Assembly: GCF_002259415.1 (NCBI RefSeq)
Contig: NZ_NPFY01000011.1
Location: 62,001-126,000 of the forward strand
From: Rhodococcus sp. 14-2470-1b
GTDB taxonomy: Bacteria; Actinomycetota; Actinomycetes; Mycobacteriales; Mycobacteriaceae
Reading direction: 5' to 3'
DNA length: 64,000 nucleotides
Shown: positions 44,691 to 53,510 of the stretch, piece by piece
Layout: every line of letters begins with the position of its first letter
Position numbering within the stretch: the first letter of the stretch is position 1
The notes under the pieces: model-generated
What the model was told of the DNA's origin: nothing
Database searches by the model: none
Seen by the model: only the letters and a program-made list of their open reading frames with translations
Program-made: the position numbers and the translations under genes

Positions 44691-46110
44691 AGTGGTGATC
44701 GTCGGCAGCGGTCCGACGGGGTTGATGCTCGCCGCCGAACTGAAATCGGCCGGGGTGGACGCCCTTCTCCTGGATCGACGCTCGTCCCAGGACCTCGTGG
44801 GTTCCCGAGGCGGCGGAATACACTCCCGCACAATCGAACTACTCGATCAGCGAGGCATAGCCCAACGGTTCCTCGACGAGGGCACTACCGTACAGGTGGC
44901 GTCGTTCGCCGGTACGCGGCTGGACATCGGACAGCTACCCACCCGCCATCCGTACACCCTTGCGCTGTTCCAGAATCACATCGAGCGTTTACTGCTGGAA
45001 CACGCCCTCGAACTCGGCGTGACCATCAGACGTACCAGCGAGGTCACCTCGGTCGACTGTTCAGCCGTCGACAACGCTGCAGTCGTTCTCGATTCAGGCG
45101 AGAGACTGGACGCGCAGTACGTCGTCGGCGCCGATGGCGGCCGGAGCGTCGTACGTCGGGAGTCCGGAATCGACTTTGTCGGACCCGACGCCACCCGCAG
45201 CAGTCTGATCGCCGACGTATCCGTCACCGAAGAACTTCCCACTGCCGGGAAGATCGACGAACGCGGTGTTCACGGCCTGCACGCCATGGGCGACGGCACG
45301 GTGAGAGTGGTACTGACCGAGAAGGAGCTACAGCGAGGCACCGAGCCCTCGCTCGACGATCTCCGGCGCGGTCTCGTGGAGGTGTTCGGCACCGATTTTG
45401 GCGTTCACTCACCCACCTGGCTGTCCCGATTCACCGACGCCACGCGCCAGGCGGCGTCGTACCGGAAAGGTCGAATCCTGCTCGCCGGCGATGCCGCACA
45501 CGTGCATTCGCCGACGGGAGGCCAAGGCATCGGTCTCGGACTGCAGGACGCAGTGAATCTCGGGTGGAAGCTGGCTCAGGTAGTGCGGGGCACCAGCAGC
45601 GACGCACTGCTGGACACCTACCATTCCGAACGGCACCCCGCCGGCGCACGAGCATTGAAATACACGATGGCGCAATCGCTCTTCCAGAAAGCCGACCCGC
45701 GGCAAGAGGCAATGAAGGATCTGCTCGACGAGATAGTCGTCGGCGATGGGGCAACTCGTATGGCAGCGTTGATCTCCGGGCTCGACGTGACCTACGAGAT
45801 GGGCGTCGGACATCCGCTTCTGGGGCGGCGCATGCCGGACCTGGACCTCGTCACCGATACCGGGCCGACCAGGGTGTTCGAATTGCTGCACTCTGCCGCG
45901 CCGGTACTACTCGAATTCTCCGGGCCGTCGGTGAACGGAGTGCGCGCGCAATGCGACGGGCCGTGGGAACTGCCCGTGATCGGCGAAGTTCCGGCGCCGA
46001 CAGCCATACTCGTGCGGCCGGACGGTTACGTCGCCTGGGTGGGAGAGGGCACCGACGACGGATTGTCCGCCGCACTGACCACCTGGTTCGGGGGGATTCT
46101 CCCCGGCTGA
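44683..46110 (+). CDS. FAD-dependent aromatic monooxygenase (rifampin-monooxygenase-like)
   Basis: 475 residues from GTG 44683 with AGCGAGG upstream. FAD-binding marks of group A hydroxylases: VVIVGSGPTGLMLAAELKSAG, the D-G motif YVVGADGGRSVVRRESGIDF, and GRILLAGDAAHVHSPTGGQGIGLGLQDAVNLGWKLA. The length and the C-terminal thioredoxin-like domain (VRPDGYVAWVGEG) match the Rox/Iri group that inactivates rifampin, of which Iri was described in Rhodococcus equi. The substrate could equally be a polyketide or phenol. A BASS transporter gene overlaps its start; the TetR gene converges one base past its stop. Confidence 0.88.
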   Translation: MYEVVIVGSGPTGLMLAAELKSAGVDALLLDRRSSQDLVGSRGGGIHSRTIELLDQRGIAQRFLDEGTTVQVASFAGTRLDIGQLPTRHPYTLALFQNHIERLLLEHALELGVTIRRTSEVTSVDCSAVDNAAVVLDSGERLDAQYVVGADGGRSVVRRESGIDFVGPDATRSSLIADVSVTEELPTAGKIDERGVHGLHAMGDGTVRVVLTEKELQRGTEPSLDDLRRGLVEVFGTDFGVHSPTWLSRFTDATRQAASYRKGRILLAGDAAHVHSPTGGQGIGLGLQDAVNLGWKLAQVVRGTSSDALLDTYHSERHPAGARALKYTMAQSLFQKADPRQEAMKDLLDEIVVGDGATRMAALISGLDVTYEMGVGHPLLGRRMPDLDLVTDTGPTRVFELLHSAAPVLLEFSGPSVNGVRAQCDGPWELPVIGEVPAPTAILVRPDGYVAWVGEGTDDGLSAALTTWFGGILPG

Positions 46111-46111
46111 C

Positions 46112-46714
46112 TCACCCGCCGGAGGCGGCCTTCAGCACCGCGTCCACTGCGAAATACAGTGTGGCGGTTTCGGTGTGCAGAACCGAATGGTCGATGGGCA
46201 CCGCCCGATCCAGCGACAGGCCGGTGACGACGGTGTTGAGGAACATTGCCTGCTGACCCAGGTCGCCGTCGGCGCGGGCTCCCTCCTTGTCCAGGACGCC
46301 CAACCAGTGTTCGACCCTCCGCCTACCCTCGTCGGTGATCGCGGCGTACGAGGCGCGAAGCCGGTCGGTGGGTTCGGGTTCCACGAACGATGCCATGAAG
46401 TTCAACCAAGCCTCCCGCGCCTTGTCGCCGACGAGCGGGCTCAGAATCAGACGCAGGCACTGCACCAAGCGGTCGCGCGCCGGCACTGTCTCGTCGTGAA
46501 TGACCTGGTCGTCCGTCGTCACCACGTCGTAGATGGTCTCGAGAACAGCATCACGAAGCGCGCGCTGCGTCGGGAAGTGGTGCCGTAGCGACCCCATGCT
46601 CACTCCGGCGCGCGCGGCCACCGAGCGCACGCTCAGCGTCGACGCCTGATCCTCGCCGATCATCTCGCACGCCGCGATGATGATCTTCGCTCGCGTATCG
46701 AGCACCTCTGCCAT
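46112..46714 (-). CDS. TetR-family repressor
   Basis: 200 residues from ATG 46714 with GAGGGAGAC upstream. The N-terminal helix-turn-helix is typical: RAKIIIAACEMIGEDQASTLSVRSVAARAGVSMGSLRHHFPTQRALRDAVLETI. The C-terminal helices with a hydrophobic pocket are of the TetR_C type (QQAMFLNTVVTGLSLDRA). It is divergent from the membrane-protein gene at 46827; the gap contains two perfect overlapping palindromes that are the obvious operators. It converges on the monooxygenase gene. Confidence 0.92.
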   Translation of the reverse strand: MAEVLDTRAKIIIAACEMIGEDQASTLSVRSVAARAGVSMGSLRHHFPTQRALRDAVLETIYDVVTTDDQVIHDETVPARDRLVQCLRLILSPLVGDKAREAWLNFMASFVEPEPTDRLRASYAAITDEGRRRVEHWLGVLDKEGARADGDLGQQAMFLNTVVTGLSLDRAVPIDHSVLHTETATLYFAVDAVLKAASGG

Positions 46715-46735
46715 CGTCTCCCTCTTTCCACTCGA

Positions 46736-46765
46736 CTAGCACGCCGTGCTAGCACAGTGTGCTAG
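46736..46765. promoter_or_regulatory. Two overlapping perfect 17-bp TetR operators
   Basis: CTAGCACG-C-CGTGCTAG (46736-46752) and CTAGCACA-G-TGTGCTAG (46749-46765) share the CTAG at 46749-46752, so their centres are 13 bp apart. A further half-site GTGCTAG lies at 46795-46801. TetR-family dimers bind palindromes of this size, often as pairs. They lie 22 bases before the tetR start and would act on both divergent units. Confidence 0.85.
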
Positions 46766-46826
46766 TGTCGGCTCATCGCTTACGACAGTACAGCGTGCTA
46801 GTGCTTTCACCAGGAAAGGAAGAGCA

Positions 46827-47465
46827 GTGTTCGACGAATGGAAACAGCACCGGGCCACCCGCCGGGTGCGAGTGGGCGACGGACGCGGACTACAGCCATT
46901 TCGCTGGTGGCAACTGCCCGGCCGCGCGCTGTTCTACCTGAAGCGCGAGAACACGGAGTACGCGATCGACGTCAGGCACTGGCAGAACCAGAGCTCGGGA
47001 GACGTCAAGGCAGACCTCTACCGGGACGGGCGCCACCTCGCAGAATCGAAACTGCCGGCGGCGTTCACCGTCGACGACGGCATCATCGACGTCGCGATGA
47101 GCGGCTTCGGCCTCAAACGCTGCCACTTCATCGCCGACGACGGTACCGAGAAGCAGCTCGTGCCGGACCCCGCGTCGGCAGAGGGTCGTCGGGCGCGCCT
47201 CGACCGCCACCACCCGACCGCCAGCCGCGCCATCGGGGTGGTATCGGCAACGATGCTGATCGTCGGAGTCGTGCTACTGCTCCTGCAGCTCGCCGACGCG
47301 GTGTCGAAGGTACCGCCCATCGCCGACTCCCTCGGAGTCTTCACCTCACCCGTCAGCTTGCCGGTGTGGCTGAACATCACGCTCACCCTTGCCACCGCCG
47401 TCGCCAGCATCGAGCGCGGCCTTCGCCTGCGCTACCACTGGCTGCTCGACGCAGCGGCCAACTGA
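46827..47465 (+). CDS. Hypothetical membrane protein under TetR control
   Basis: 212 residues from GTG 46827, with GGAAAGGAAG upstream. The first 130 residues are cytoplasmic and rich in basic and aromatic residues (RWWQLPGRALFYLKRENTEYAIDVRHWQ). Two helices follow (AIGVVSATMLIVGVVLLLLQL and LPVWLNITLTLATAVASIERGL). No known domain is recognised. It is the first gene after the TetR operators and is followed after 18 bases by the lipoprotein hydrolase, so the two form a small regulon. Confidence 0.75.
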   Translation: MFDEWKQHRATRRVRVGDGRGLQPFRWWQLPGRALFYLKRENTEYAIDVRHWQNQSSGDVKADLYRDGRHLAESKLPAAFTVDDGIIDVAMSGFGLKRCHFIADDGTEKQLVPDPASAEGRRARLDRHHPTASRAIGVVSATMLIVGVVLLLLQLADAVSKVPPIADSLGVFTSPVSLPVWLNITLTLATAVASIERGLRLRYHWLLDAAAN

Positions 47466-47483
47466 ACCGAAAGGAAACACACC

Positions 47484-48977
47484 ATGAAAGTGATTCGCCC
47501 AGCATTGATCCTCGCGGCGTCCGGAGCGGTGATCGCCGGTTGTTCGGCGTCCTCCACCCCGGACACGGACGCACTCCCACCTCCCGCCTCGGCCTCATAC
47601 GACTGGACTGCACAGAACGAACCGATCACGTGGGCGGCCTGCCCCGACGGCTTCGACAGCACCGGATTGCAGTGCGCGACAGTGCCCGTACCTCTCGACT
47701 ACGATGACCCGGACGGCGAACGGATCGACCTCACCATCTCCAAGCTCGCGTCGACGAATCCCGACGAGCGACGCGGCTCGCTCATGCTCAATCCCGGCGG
47801 GCCCGGCGGCACCGGACTGGACCAACCCAAGTTCCTCGTCGAACGCGGAATACCACAGGAGACACTGGACAGTTACGACCTCATCGGCATCGACACACGC
47901 GGAGTCGGACACTCGTCGCCCATCAACTGCGGAATAACCGACGACATCCAGTATCGCGGGGCAGTTCCACCGTATGCCTACGACGACAGCGCATTCGAAG
48001 AACAGAACACCGTAGCGAGGCGCGTCGCCGAGAACTGCGCCGAAGGCGACGACGGCCGCATGAAGCACGTGACAACGGCCAACATGGCGCGCGACCTCGA
48101 CAGCATCCGCCAAGCACTCGGAGACGAGAAAGGCAATTTCCTCGGGTACTCCTACGGATCCGCCCTCGGGGGTGCGTACGCATCGTTGTTCCCGGACAAG
48201 ACCGACCGAATAGTGTTGGACAGCAACATCGGTGACACACACCTCGACCGCGACGGTATGCGTAGTTACTCCGAAGGCATGGAGGACACCTTCCCCGATT
48301 TCGCGAAGTGGGCAGCGGAGCGCAACGAGCAGTACCGATTGGGCAGTACGCCGGAGGAAGTACGGCAGACGTACTTCACCATCGCCGACAAGCTGGATCG
48401 CGAACCTGTCGAGGGACTCGACGGCCGCAGCTTCCGGCTCGGAATGTTCGTGGCGCTGTACAACCCGGCCTCGTACGACGCGACGGCGCAGATGTGGAGG
48501 ACAGCGCTGGACACACTCCCCTCCGAGGGCCCACCCGTCGGACAAGGAGCGTCCGCATTCGACAACACCTGGTCGGTCTTCCTGGCGGTCACCTGCAACG
48601 ACGTCGAATGGCCCCGCGACCCGGAGGTCTACAAGCAGGCAATCGAAGAAGACCGCGAGAAGAACCCACTGTTCGGCGCCGCAGCCGCGAACATCATGCC
48701 CTGCGCGTACTGGCAGCTCGAGCACACCGAACCACCCGTACCCGTGGAGGCCGACGGTCCGACGAACATCCTCGTCGCACAGCACCAGCGTGACCCGGTC
48801 ACCCCGTTCAGCAACGGCGAACGAATCAACGAGATGTTCGGCGACCGCTCACGACTGCTCACCGCCGACGGCAGCGGCCATGGCGTCTACGCTCTCGGGC
48901 AGAACCAATGCGCCCAGGACGTCATCACCGACTACCTGGTCGACGGGGTCATGCCGAACGACGACGTCAGCTGCTGA
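47484..48977 (+). CDS. Alpha/beta-hydrolase lipoprotein, tripeptidyl aminopeptidase-like
   Basis: 497 residues from ATG 47484. Lipobox VIAGC at residue 20. Alpha/beta hydrolase with the oxyanion stretch LMLNPGGPGGTGLD, the nucleophile elbow GYSYGSALG, catalytic Asp in AQHQRDPVTPF and His in DGSGHGVYALG; the TAP-like C-terminal domain (CAQDVITDYLVDGVMP) ends the protein. Cysteines in WAACPDG, LQCATVP, INCGITD, NCAEG, TCNDVEW and PCAYWQ probably form disulfides. Homologues remove N-terminal peptides or split esters on the cell surface. It is the second gene of the TetR-controlled unit. Confidence 0.92.
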   Translation: MKVIRPALILAASGAVIAGCSASSTPDTDALPPPASASYDWTAQNEPITWAACPDGFDSTGLQCATVPVPLDYDDPDGERIDLTISKLASTNPDERRGSLMLNPGGPGGTGLDQPKFLVERGIPQETLDSYDLIGIDTRGVGHSSPINCGITDDIQYRGAVPPYAYDDSAFEEQNTVARRVAENCAEGDDGRMKHVTTANMARDLDSIRQALGDEKGNFLGYSYGSALGGAYASLFPDKTDRIVLDSNIGDTHLDRDGMRSYSEGMEDTFPDFAKWAAERNEQYRLGSTPEEVRQTYFTIADKLDREPVEGLDGRSFRLGMFVALYNPASYDATAQMWRTALDTLPSEGPPVGQGASAFDNTWSVFLAVTCNDVEWPRDPEVYKQAIEEDREKNPLFGAAAANIMPCAYWQLEHTEPPVPVEADGPTNILVAQHQRDPVTPFSNGERINEMFGDRSRLLTADGSGHGVYALGQNQCAQDVITDYLVDGVMPNDDVSC

Positions 48978-49014
48978 CTCGGGCTACGAATCCCCACGCT
49001 CGATTCGCGGACCC

Positions 49015-49058
49015 GACCTACGCGTCGCACCCACTGGTACCGGTGCGACGCGTAGGTC
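49015..49058. terminator. Strong hairpin (17-bp stem, 10-nt loop) between convergent genes
   Basis: Arms 49015-49031 and 49042-49058 pair without mismatch; the left arm begins GACCTACGCGTCGCACC. It lies 38 bases past the hydrolase stop and overlaps the last codons and stop of the minus-strand membrane gene. A bidirectional terminator without T-tract is the likely role. Confidence 0.75.
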
Positions 49059-49605
49059 CCTGGTGCGTACGTGAATTGCGCGTCAGGATCTTCGCGCGAA
49101 CCAGCATCAGAACCACCAGCGCCGCAAGCCAGCCGACCTGGGACAGCAACACTCCCACGCCTGCCTGCCCTGTCGAATCGGTGCTCGCGCTGACCGCAAA
49201 TGCAGTCGTGAATCCCCCTGCGGTGCCCAGGGCAGCGACCAACCCGCCGGCACGGGCCCACCTGGAGAGCCGTGCTGCGCCGAAACACACTCCGACAACC
49301 GTTGCGCCGCAGGCTACTACCTGCCACGTCGGAAACTGGTTCGGCGCGGGCAATCCGGGCCCTCGGATCTCTCCCCTGTAGTCGGCCGACCAGCTCAGCC
49401 ATCCGGTGCACGCCACGAACCCACCGACGAACGCAATCGAACCGGTGCCCCACACTCCCACTCGTCCACTACCCGTCTGCCCGGCGAATCGTGCCCTCTC
49501 CGACCACAGCGCTGACCACACCGCACAACCGCCGATCACGGTCGGCACACAGACGAAAATCAGCACGATCGACGAGAACTGCGACCACGTGAACTCGTCT
49601 GCCAT
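49018..49605 (-). CDS. Hypothetical membrane protein
   Basis: 195 residues from ATG 49605; ATG 49620 (five residues longer) is possible. Five helices are visible, including SSIVLIFVCVPTVIGGCAVWSAL, VWGTGSIAFVGGFVACTGWLSW, WQVVACGATVVGVCFGAARL and GVGVLLSQVGWLAALVVLMLV. No motif of transporters or enzymes is recognised. Its last codons lie within the terminator hairpin. Confidence 0.7.
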   Translation of the reverse strand: MADEFTWSQFSSIVLIFVCVPTVIGGCAVWSALWSERARFAGQTGSGRVGVWGTGSIAFVGGFVACTGWLSWSADYRGEIRGPGLPAPNQFPTWQVVACGATVVGVCFGAARLSRWARAGGLVAALGTAGGFTTAFAVSASTDSTGQAGVGVLLSQVGWLAALVVLMLVRAKILTRNSRTHQGPTRRTGTSGCDA

Positions 49606-49671
49606 CTCACGAGTATGCATCCTGACGCAGCGTTTGACCTCGAGTGCACTCGAGCTTCTACCGTCGACTAC

Positions 49672-50121
49672 ATGAACACGACACGGGACATGCAACCGCC
49701 GGAAAAGCAACCCATAGGATTCTGGACCGTCCGCGCAGGTGAAGCGATCCGCACCCGGACCCAGGGCGCGCTCCGCGACATCGATGTGGCACAACCCGAA
49801 TGGTGGCTTCTGCACCAACTTTCTCTGCACCCGGGAGGCGTCGATCGTGATGCGACAATCGAGCTGATCGGCCACAATGACACCCCACAGGCGATCGTCG
49901 ACGCCATCGACTCCGCAACGCACAAGGGGTGGGTGACGCAAACAGACACCAGGCTGACGTTCACCGACGCGGGCGCCGACAAGTTCCGCGACGCCGCCGA
50001 CGTCCAACGCGACCTACACACCGAACGGATGCAGGGGGTCAGCCCGGAGGACTTCGCGACGACCATTCGAGTGCTGCAGCAGACCATCGAGAACGTCGGC
50101 GGTGACGCCTGGCATTGGTAG
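49672..50121 (+). CDS. MarR-like winged-helix regulator
   Basis: 149 residues from ATG 49672; a later ATG at 49690 is possible. The stretch IGFWTVRAGEAIRTRTQGALRDIDVAQPEWWLLHQLSLHPGGVDRDATIELI is MarR-like, with the recognition helix replaced by a shorter DTPQAIVDAIDSATHKGWVTQ, then the wing TRLTFTDAGADKFRDAA. The final helix resembles a dimerisation helix. Its divergent partner is the membrane protein at 49605, a possible target. Confidence 0.75.
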   Translation: MNTTRDMQPPEKQPIGFWTVRAGEAIRTRTQGALRDIDVAQPEWWLLHQLSLHPGGVDRDATIELIGHNDTPQAIVDAIDSATHKGWVTQTDTRLTFTDAGADKFRDAADVQRDLHTERMQGVSPEDFATTIRVLQQTIENVGGDAWHW

Positions 50122-50211
50122 CATCACCGACAGTTCACGGCACGGAAAGTCGAGAATCCACACTGGGAGCACTCCTATCGTTTCGGTCAGAACGAAGGAA
50201 GGCAGGACGGC

Positions 50212-51078
50212 ATGCTCGGTCGGTGGAACGATGCTCTCGGTTACATCGAGGACAACTTGGCGGGTGAGATCGACGCGACGGAGCTTGCGCGGATCACGCT
50301 CACCTCGCAGTATCACTTCCGACGCGTCTTCTCGGCGCTGGCAGGCATGCCGCTGTCGCACTACATCCGAGCCCGCCGAATGACGTTGGCAACGGCGGAG
50401 ATTCTCGACGGTGTCGGAATTCTCGACGTCGCATCCAAGTACGGATACTCGTCGTCGGACGCCTTCACTCGGGCGTTCCGCCAGATGAACGGCCTGACGC
50501 CATCGGCGGCACGCAGGCCGGGTGCAGTCCTTCGTTCGCAGCAAGCGGTGACATTTCACCTGACCATCGAAGGACGGAGCACCATGCGATACCGAATAGT
50601 CGACCTGCCGGAATTCCACATCGTCGGTAGAAAAACGCGAATCCCCTTGAAGTATCAGGGCGAGAACACTGCGATGACGGAGTTCCACCAGAGCCTGAAA
50701 CCCGGAACCGGGCAGGCGCTCGAAGCGGTCGCCGACGTCCCGGAGTTACCCGAGATCTTGTTCGTCAGTGACGGATTCGAGCCGGATCGAGAAGACGGGA
50801 GCCTGTTCGACTACTACTTCGCGGTGGCGTCGTCGACGCACCATCCGGAGTGGGACTCGCTCCGGGTGGCGCCGTCGAAATGGGTGGTGTTCGAGGCGCA
50901 GGCGTCGGAGAACTTTCAGTCTGCACTGCAACAACTCTGGGCCGATGCGTTCAGCGAATGGTTCCCTTCCAACCCCTACCAAGTGGTCCCGGGGCCGGAA
51001 CTGCTGACCGTCACCGAGAAGAGCGCCGACTGGACTTCGGGACGCGGCGAGCTCTGGATTCCCGTCGAGCGACGCTGA
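50212..51078 (+). CDS. AraC-family regulator with GyrI-like effector domain
   Basis: 288 residues from ATG 50212, with GAAGGAAGGCAGGAC upstream. Two helix-turn-helix motifs are at the N-terminus (TELARITLTSQYHFRRVFSALAGMPLSHYIRARRM and ILDVASKYGYSSSDAFTRAFRQMNGLTPSAAR), as in the MarA/Rob group. The C-terminal 155 residues (MRYRIVDLPEFHIVGRKTRIPL ... WVVFEAQASENFQSALQQLW ... ELWIPVERR) form a GyrI-like small-molecule binding domain as in Rob and BmrR. It may sense drugs or other amphipathic compounds. Confidence 0.92.
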   Translation: MLGRWNDALGYIEDNLAGEIDATELARITLTSQYHFRRVFSALAGMPLSHYIRARRMTLATAEILDGVGILDVASKYGYSSSDAFTRAFRQMNGLTPSAARRPGAVLRSQQAVTFHLTIEGRSTMRYRIVDLPEFHIVGRKTRIPLKYQGENTAMTEFHQSLKPGTGQALEAVADVPELPEILFVSDGFEPDREDGSLFDYYFAVASSTHHPEWDSLRVAPSKWVVFEAQASENFQSALQQLWADAFSEWFPSNPYQVVPGPELLTVTEKSADWTSGRGELWIPVERR

Positions 51079-51143
51079 GTATGGGAGTGGCGCGGAGCTC
51101 GGTACCGCCCAGCTCCGCATGCCGGAAAGGCTACCGTTGCTCG

Positions 51144-51713
51144 GTGACCGCCTACTCCGATCGTGTCGCCGAATACGTACACCTGCTGGACTCGATGGGC
51201 GCGGTGCATCCGTCGGATCGGCAGTTGGTCACCGAGTGGGCGACGTCGGTGTCGGGGCCCATCGTCGACGTCGGCTGCGGCCCTGGCCACTGGACGGACC
51301 ATCTCGCGTCCCTCGGCCACGATATTCGAGGGATCGATCCGACGCCTGAGTTCGTCGAACATGCGTCTCGCAGGTATCCAGGGCGACGGTTCGACGTCGG
51401 GGTCGCCGAGAAACTGCAGGGACCCGTCGGCGGGATCCTGGCCTGGTACTCCCTCATCCACCACACACCGGACGAGATCGCCGCGCCGCTCGAAGAATTC
51501 GCACGGGTGCTGCGACCAGGTGGAAGCCTGCTGATCGGATTCTTCGAAGCGCCCGAACTGGGCCCGTTCGATCACGCGGTCACGACGGCCTATCGGTGGC
51601 CCGTACCTGCGCTGACGGACCGGCTGGGAGCGTTCGACGTCGTCGAAACACACACTCGAACGGGCGTCGGCTGTCGACCACACGGGGCGATTTTCGCTAC
51701 GGTGAAGTCGTGA
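51144..51713 (+). CDS. Class I SAM-dependent methyltransferase
   Basis: 189 residues from GTG 51144. Motif I (GPIVDVGCGPGHWTDHLASLGH), the acidic ribose contact in IRGIDPTPEFVEHASRRYP, a post-I VAEKLQGPVGGILAWYSLIHHTPDEI and FARVLRPGGSLLIGFF are clear. No substrate-binding insert allows a closer call. It follows the AraC regulator on the same strand and overlaps the LysE gene by GTGA. Confidence 0.9.
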   Translation: MTAYSDRVAEYVHLLDSMGAVHPSDRQLVTEWATSVSGPIVDVGCGPGHWTDHLASLGHDIRGIDPTPEFVEHASRRYPGRRFDVGVAEKLQGPVGGILAWYSLIHHTPDEIAAPLEEFARVLRPGGSLLIGFFEAPELGPFDHAVTTAYRWPVPALTDRLGAFDVVETHTRTGVGCRPHGAIFATVKS

Positions 51714-52324
51714 ACACACACATGTTGTGGGGTTTCGCGATCGCCGCGGCGCTGGCGTACGTCATTCCAGGGCCCGACTGGTTCGTGGTGCTCAGACACT
51801 CGTCGCGATCACGAGCCGACGGTCTGCGCGCCGCGTTGGGCGTCCAGAGCGGGCTGATGGTCCACATGACCGTGGCGGCACTCGGGCTGTCCGCGGTACT
51901 GCTCGCGAGCTCTCAGGCGTTCACCGTCGTCAAGCTCCTCGGGGCCGCGTATCTCGTGTTCCTCGGTGTCCAATCTCTGCGCGACGCCGTACGCGGCAGA
52001 CCCGCGCCGGACACCACCGACCGATCCGGGCGGATCTGGGCTCAGGCATTCCTCGCCAACGTCCTCAATCCGAAAGCCGCACTGTTCTTCGTTGCCGTAC
52101 TGCCACAGTTCATCGACCCGTCCGCGGCCGTGACCCTGCAGATCGTCGTGCTCGGGGTGGTGGACATTGCCCTCGGTGCACTGTGGTGGCTGCTGTTCGT
52201 CGTCATCACCGTGCATTTACAGGGCCTTCTCCGACGCAGGCGCGCCCGGATGGCCATCGACGGCACCGCAGGTATCGCCCTCTGCGGCCTGGGTGGAGCG
52301 CTCGCCTTCACCTCCCGCCCCTGA
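51710..52324 (+). CDS. LysE/RhtB-family exporter
   Basis: 204 residues from GTG 51710 (GTGA overlap with the methyltransferase). Six helices. The N-terminal YVIPGPDWFVVLRHSSRSRADGLRAALGVQSGL is the family signature (P-G-P region and the G-R/x-G-L repeat), followed by LGAAYLVFLGVQSLR and AFLANVLNPKAALFFVAVLPQF. These proteins export amino acids or homoserine lactone-like compounds. Confidence 0.92.
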   Translation: MNTHMLWGFAIAAALAYVIPGPDWFVVLRHSSRSRADGLRAALGVQSGLMVHMTVAALGLSAVLLASSQAFTVVKLLGAAYLVFLGVQSLRDAVRGRPAPDTTDRSGRIWAQAFLANVLNPKAALFFVAVLPQFIDPSAAVTLQIVVLGVVDIALGALWWLLFVVITVHLQGLLRRRRARMAIDGTAGIALCGLGGALAFTSRP

Positions 52325-52357
52325 CTGCGCTGTGGGTTCTATGAGCACCGAGCTCCC

Positions 52358-52930
52358 GTGACCTTCGTCGAAGACCTCGACCCCGACGACCCCGGTGTGC
52401 GGCGGATCAACTACGCCTTCGTCCCCGACGACGACCCAGAGCTACTGGCGCACATCGAGCGATTGGCCGAGCGCCGCAACGAACGTGAATCGGCGCGCCG
52501 ATCGCGCACGACCGTTCCGAGTTTCCGGAAGCCACCGCGGACTCGGGCACTCCGAACACTCCCGCCGAAGACTTTCCCCGCGCCTCCCTCGTCGCCGCAT
52601 CGCATCCACCTCGAGAACATCGGGGTGCATCCCACGGGTCTGGTGTTCGACGTCGTCTCGCAGGCCGGTGACGGGATGTACCTCGGCATCGTCCTGGACG
52701 ACGGCACCGTGGTGTCCAACCGAACGAGCTCGCTGTACTACGCCCCCGAGGACGGCGACCGTCGCACACCATGGTTGCACCGTGGGAAAACACACAACGC
52801 ACGTACTCGGTATTTTCTCAGCCCGCTGCCGGCGATCGATCTCGAAATTACTATTTCTTACCCAGAAATTGGAATCGATCGCGCAATGACAGTGGCGGTG
52901 CACAACTCGATCGACGTCACGAGAAGCTGA
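52358..52930 (+). CDS. Hypothetical protein
   Basis: 190 residues from GTG 52358, 33 bases after the LysE stop. The first 85 residues are charged and basic with proline-rich segments (RSRTTVPSFRKPPRTRALRTLPPKTFPAPPSSPHR), probably disordered. The second half is beta-rich (VHPTGLVFDVVSQAGDGMYLGIVLDDGTVV, then a short Y-Y motif and LEITISYPEIGIDRAMTV) and may be a small C2- or Ig-like fold. No relation to a known family recognised. It converges on lsr2 with nine bases between stops. Confidence 0.65.
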   Translation: MTFVEDLDPDDPGVRRINYAFVPDDDPELLAHIERLAERRNERESARRSRTTVPSFRKPPRTRALRTLPPKTFPAPPSSPHRIHLENIGVHPTGLVFDVVSQAGDGMYLGIVLDDGTVVSNRTSSLYYAPEDGDRRTPWLHRGKTHNARTRYFLSPLPAIDLEITISYPEIGIDRAMTVAVHNSIDVTRS

Positions 52931-52939
52931 GAACAGCTG

Positions 52940-53314
52940 TCAGTTGGCGGCTTCGTACGCCTCGACGATTTCCGCGGGAATACGGCCGCGGTCGTTGATT
53001 TCGTAACCGCTGTCCGCGGCCCACTGCCGGATCGCACGAGTCTGTGCCGGATCACGCTTCGTGGTCGGGGCGGACACAGCAGGCGCGCTCTGTGCTGCAC
53101 CGGCCGGTGCAGCCTTGCGCTTGCGCCCACCGACACGTGTGGCGTATTCGACGTAGAATTCGATCTTCTTGCGAAACTCGTTGGCGTTCTTGTTCTTCAG
53201 GTCGATCACGTAGTCGACACCGTCGAGCGAGAATTCGATGGATTCCCCTTGACCCTCGTCGATCGACGTGCCATCGATGTCATCGATCAATTCGTAGATA
53301 ACCTGCTTCGCCAC
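52940..53314 (-). CDS. lsr2: Lsr2 nucleoid-associated xenogeneic silencer
   Basis: 124 residues from GTG 53314. The N-terminal dimer domain (MAKQVIYELIDDIDG ... SIEFSLDGVDYVIDLKNKNANEFRKKIEFYVEYATRVG) and the C-terminal AT-hook-like DNA-binding domain with R-G-R at 109-111 (ADSGYEINDRGRIPAEIVEAYE) are separated by an Ala/Pro/Lys linker. Lsr2 binds AT-rich DNA and silences acquired genes; it marks the organism as an actinobacterium. The 196 bases upstream contain no other gene. Confidence 0.96.
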   Translation of the reverse strand: MAKQVIYELIDDIDGTSIDEGQGESIEFSLDGVDYVIDLKNKNANEFRKKIEFYVEYATRVGGRKRKAAPAGAAQSAPAVSAPTTKRDPAQTRAIRQWAADSGYEINDRGRIPAEIVEAYEAAN

Positions 53315-53510
53315 GGTGCGAGGCCTTTCGTATCGAGGGATTTGTCTTCAAGGCTATCCAACAGCGAATGGAAAAGCAGAATCGGGCCACGAATCGTTAT
53401 CGACGAAAGTCCGCCGTGGCGACCGTTCGGTACGCGAGTACGCGAATGCGAAGGATTGATTCCACCCGAAACGGGTAACAGTGGTCGCGGACAAGAAGGG
53501 ACTTTCACCG

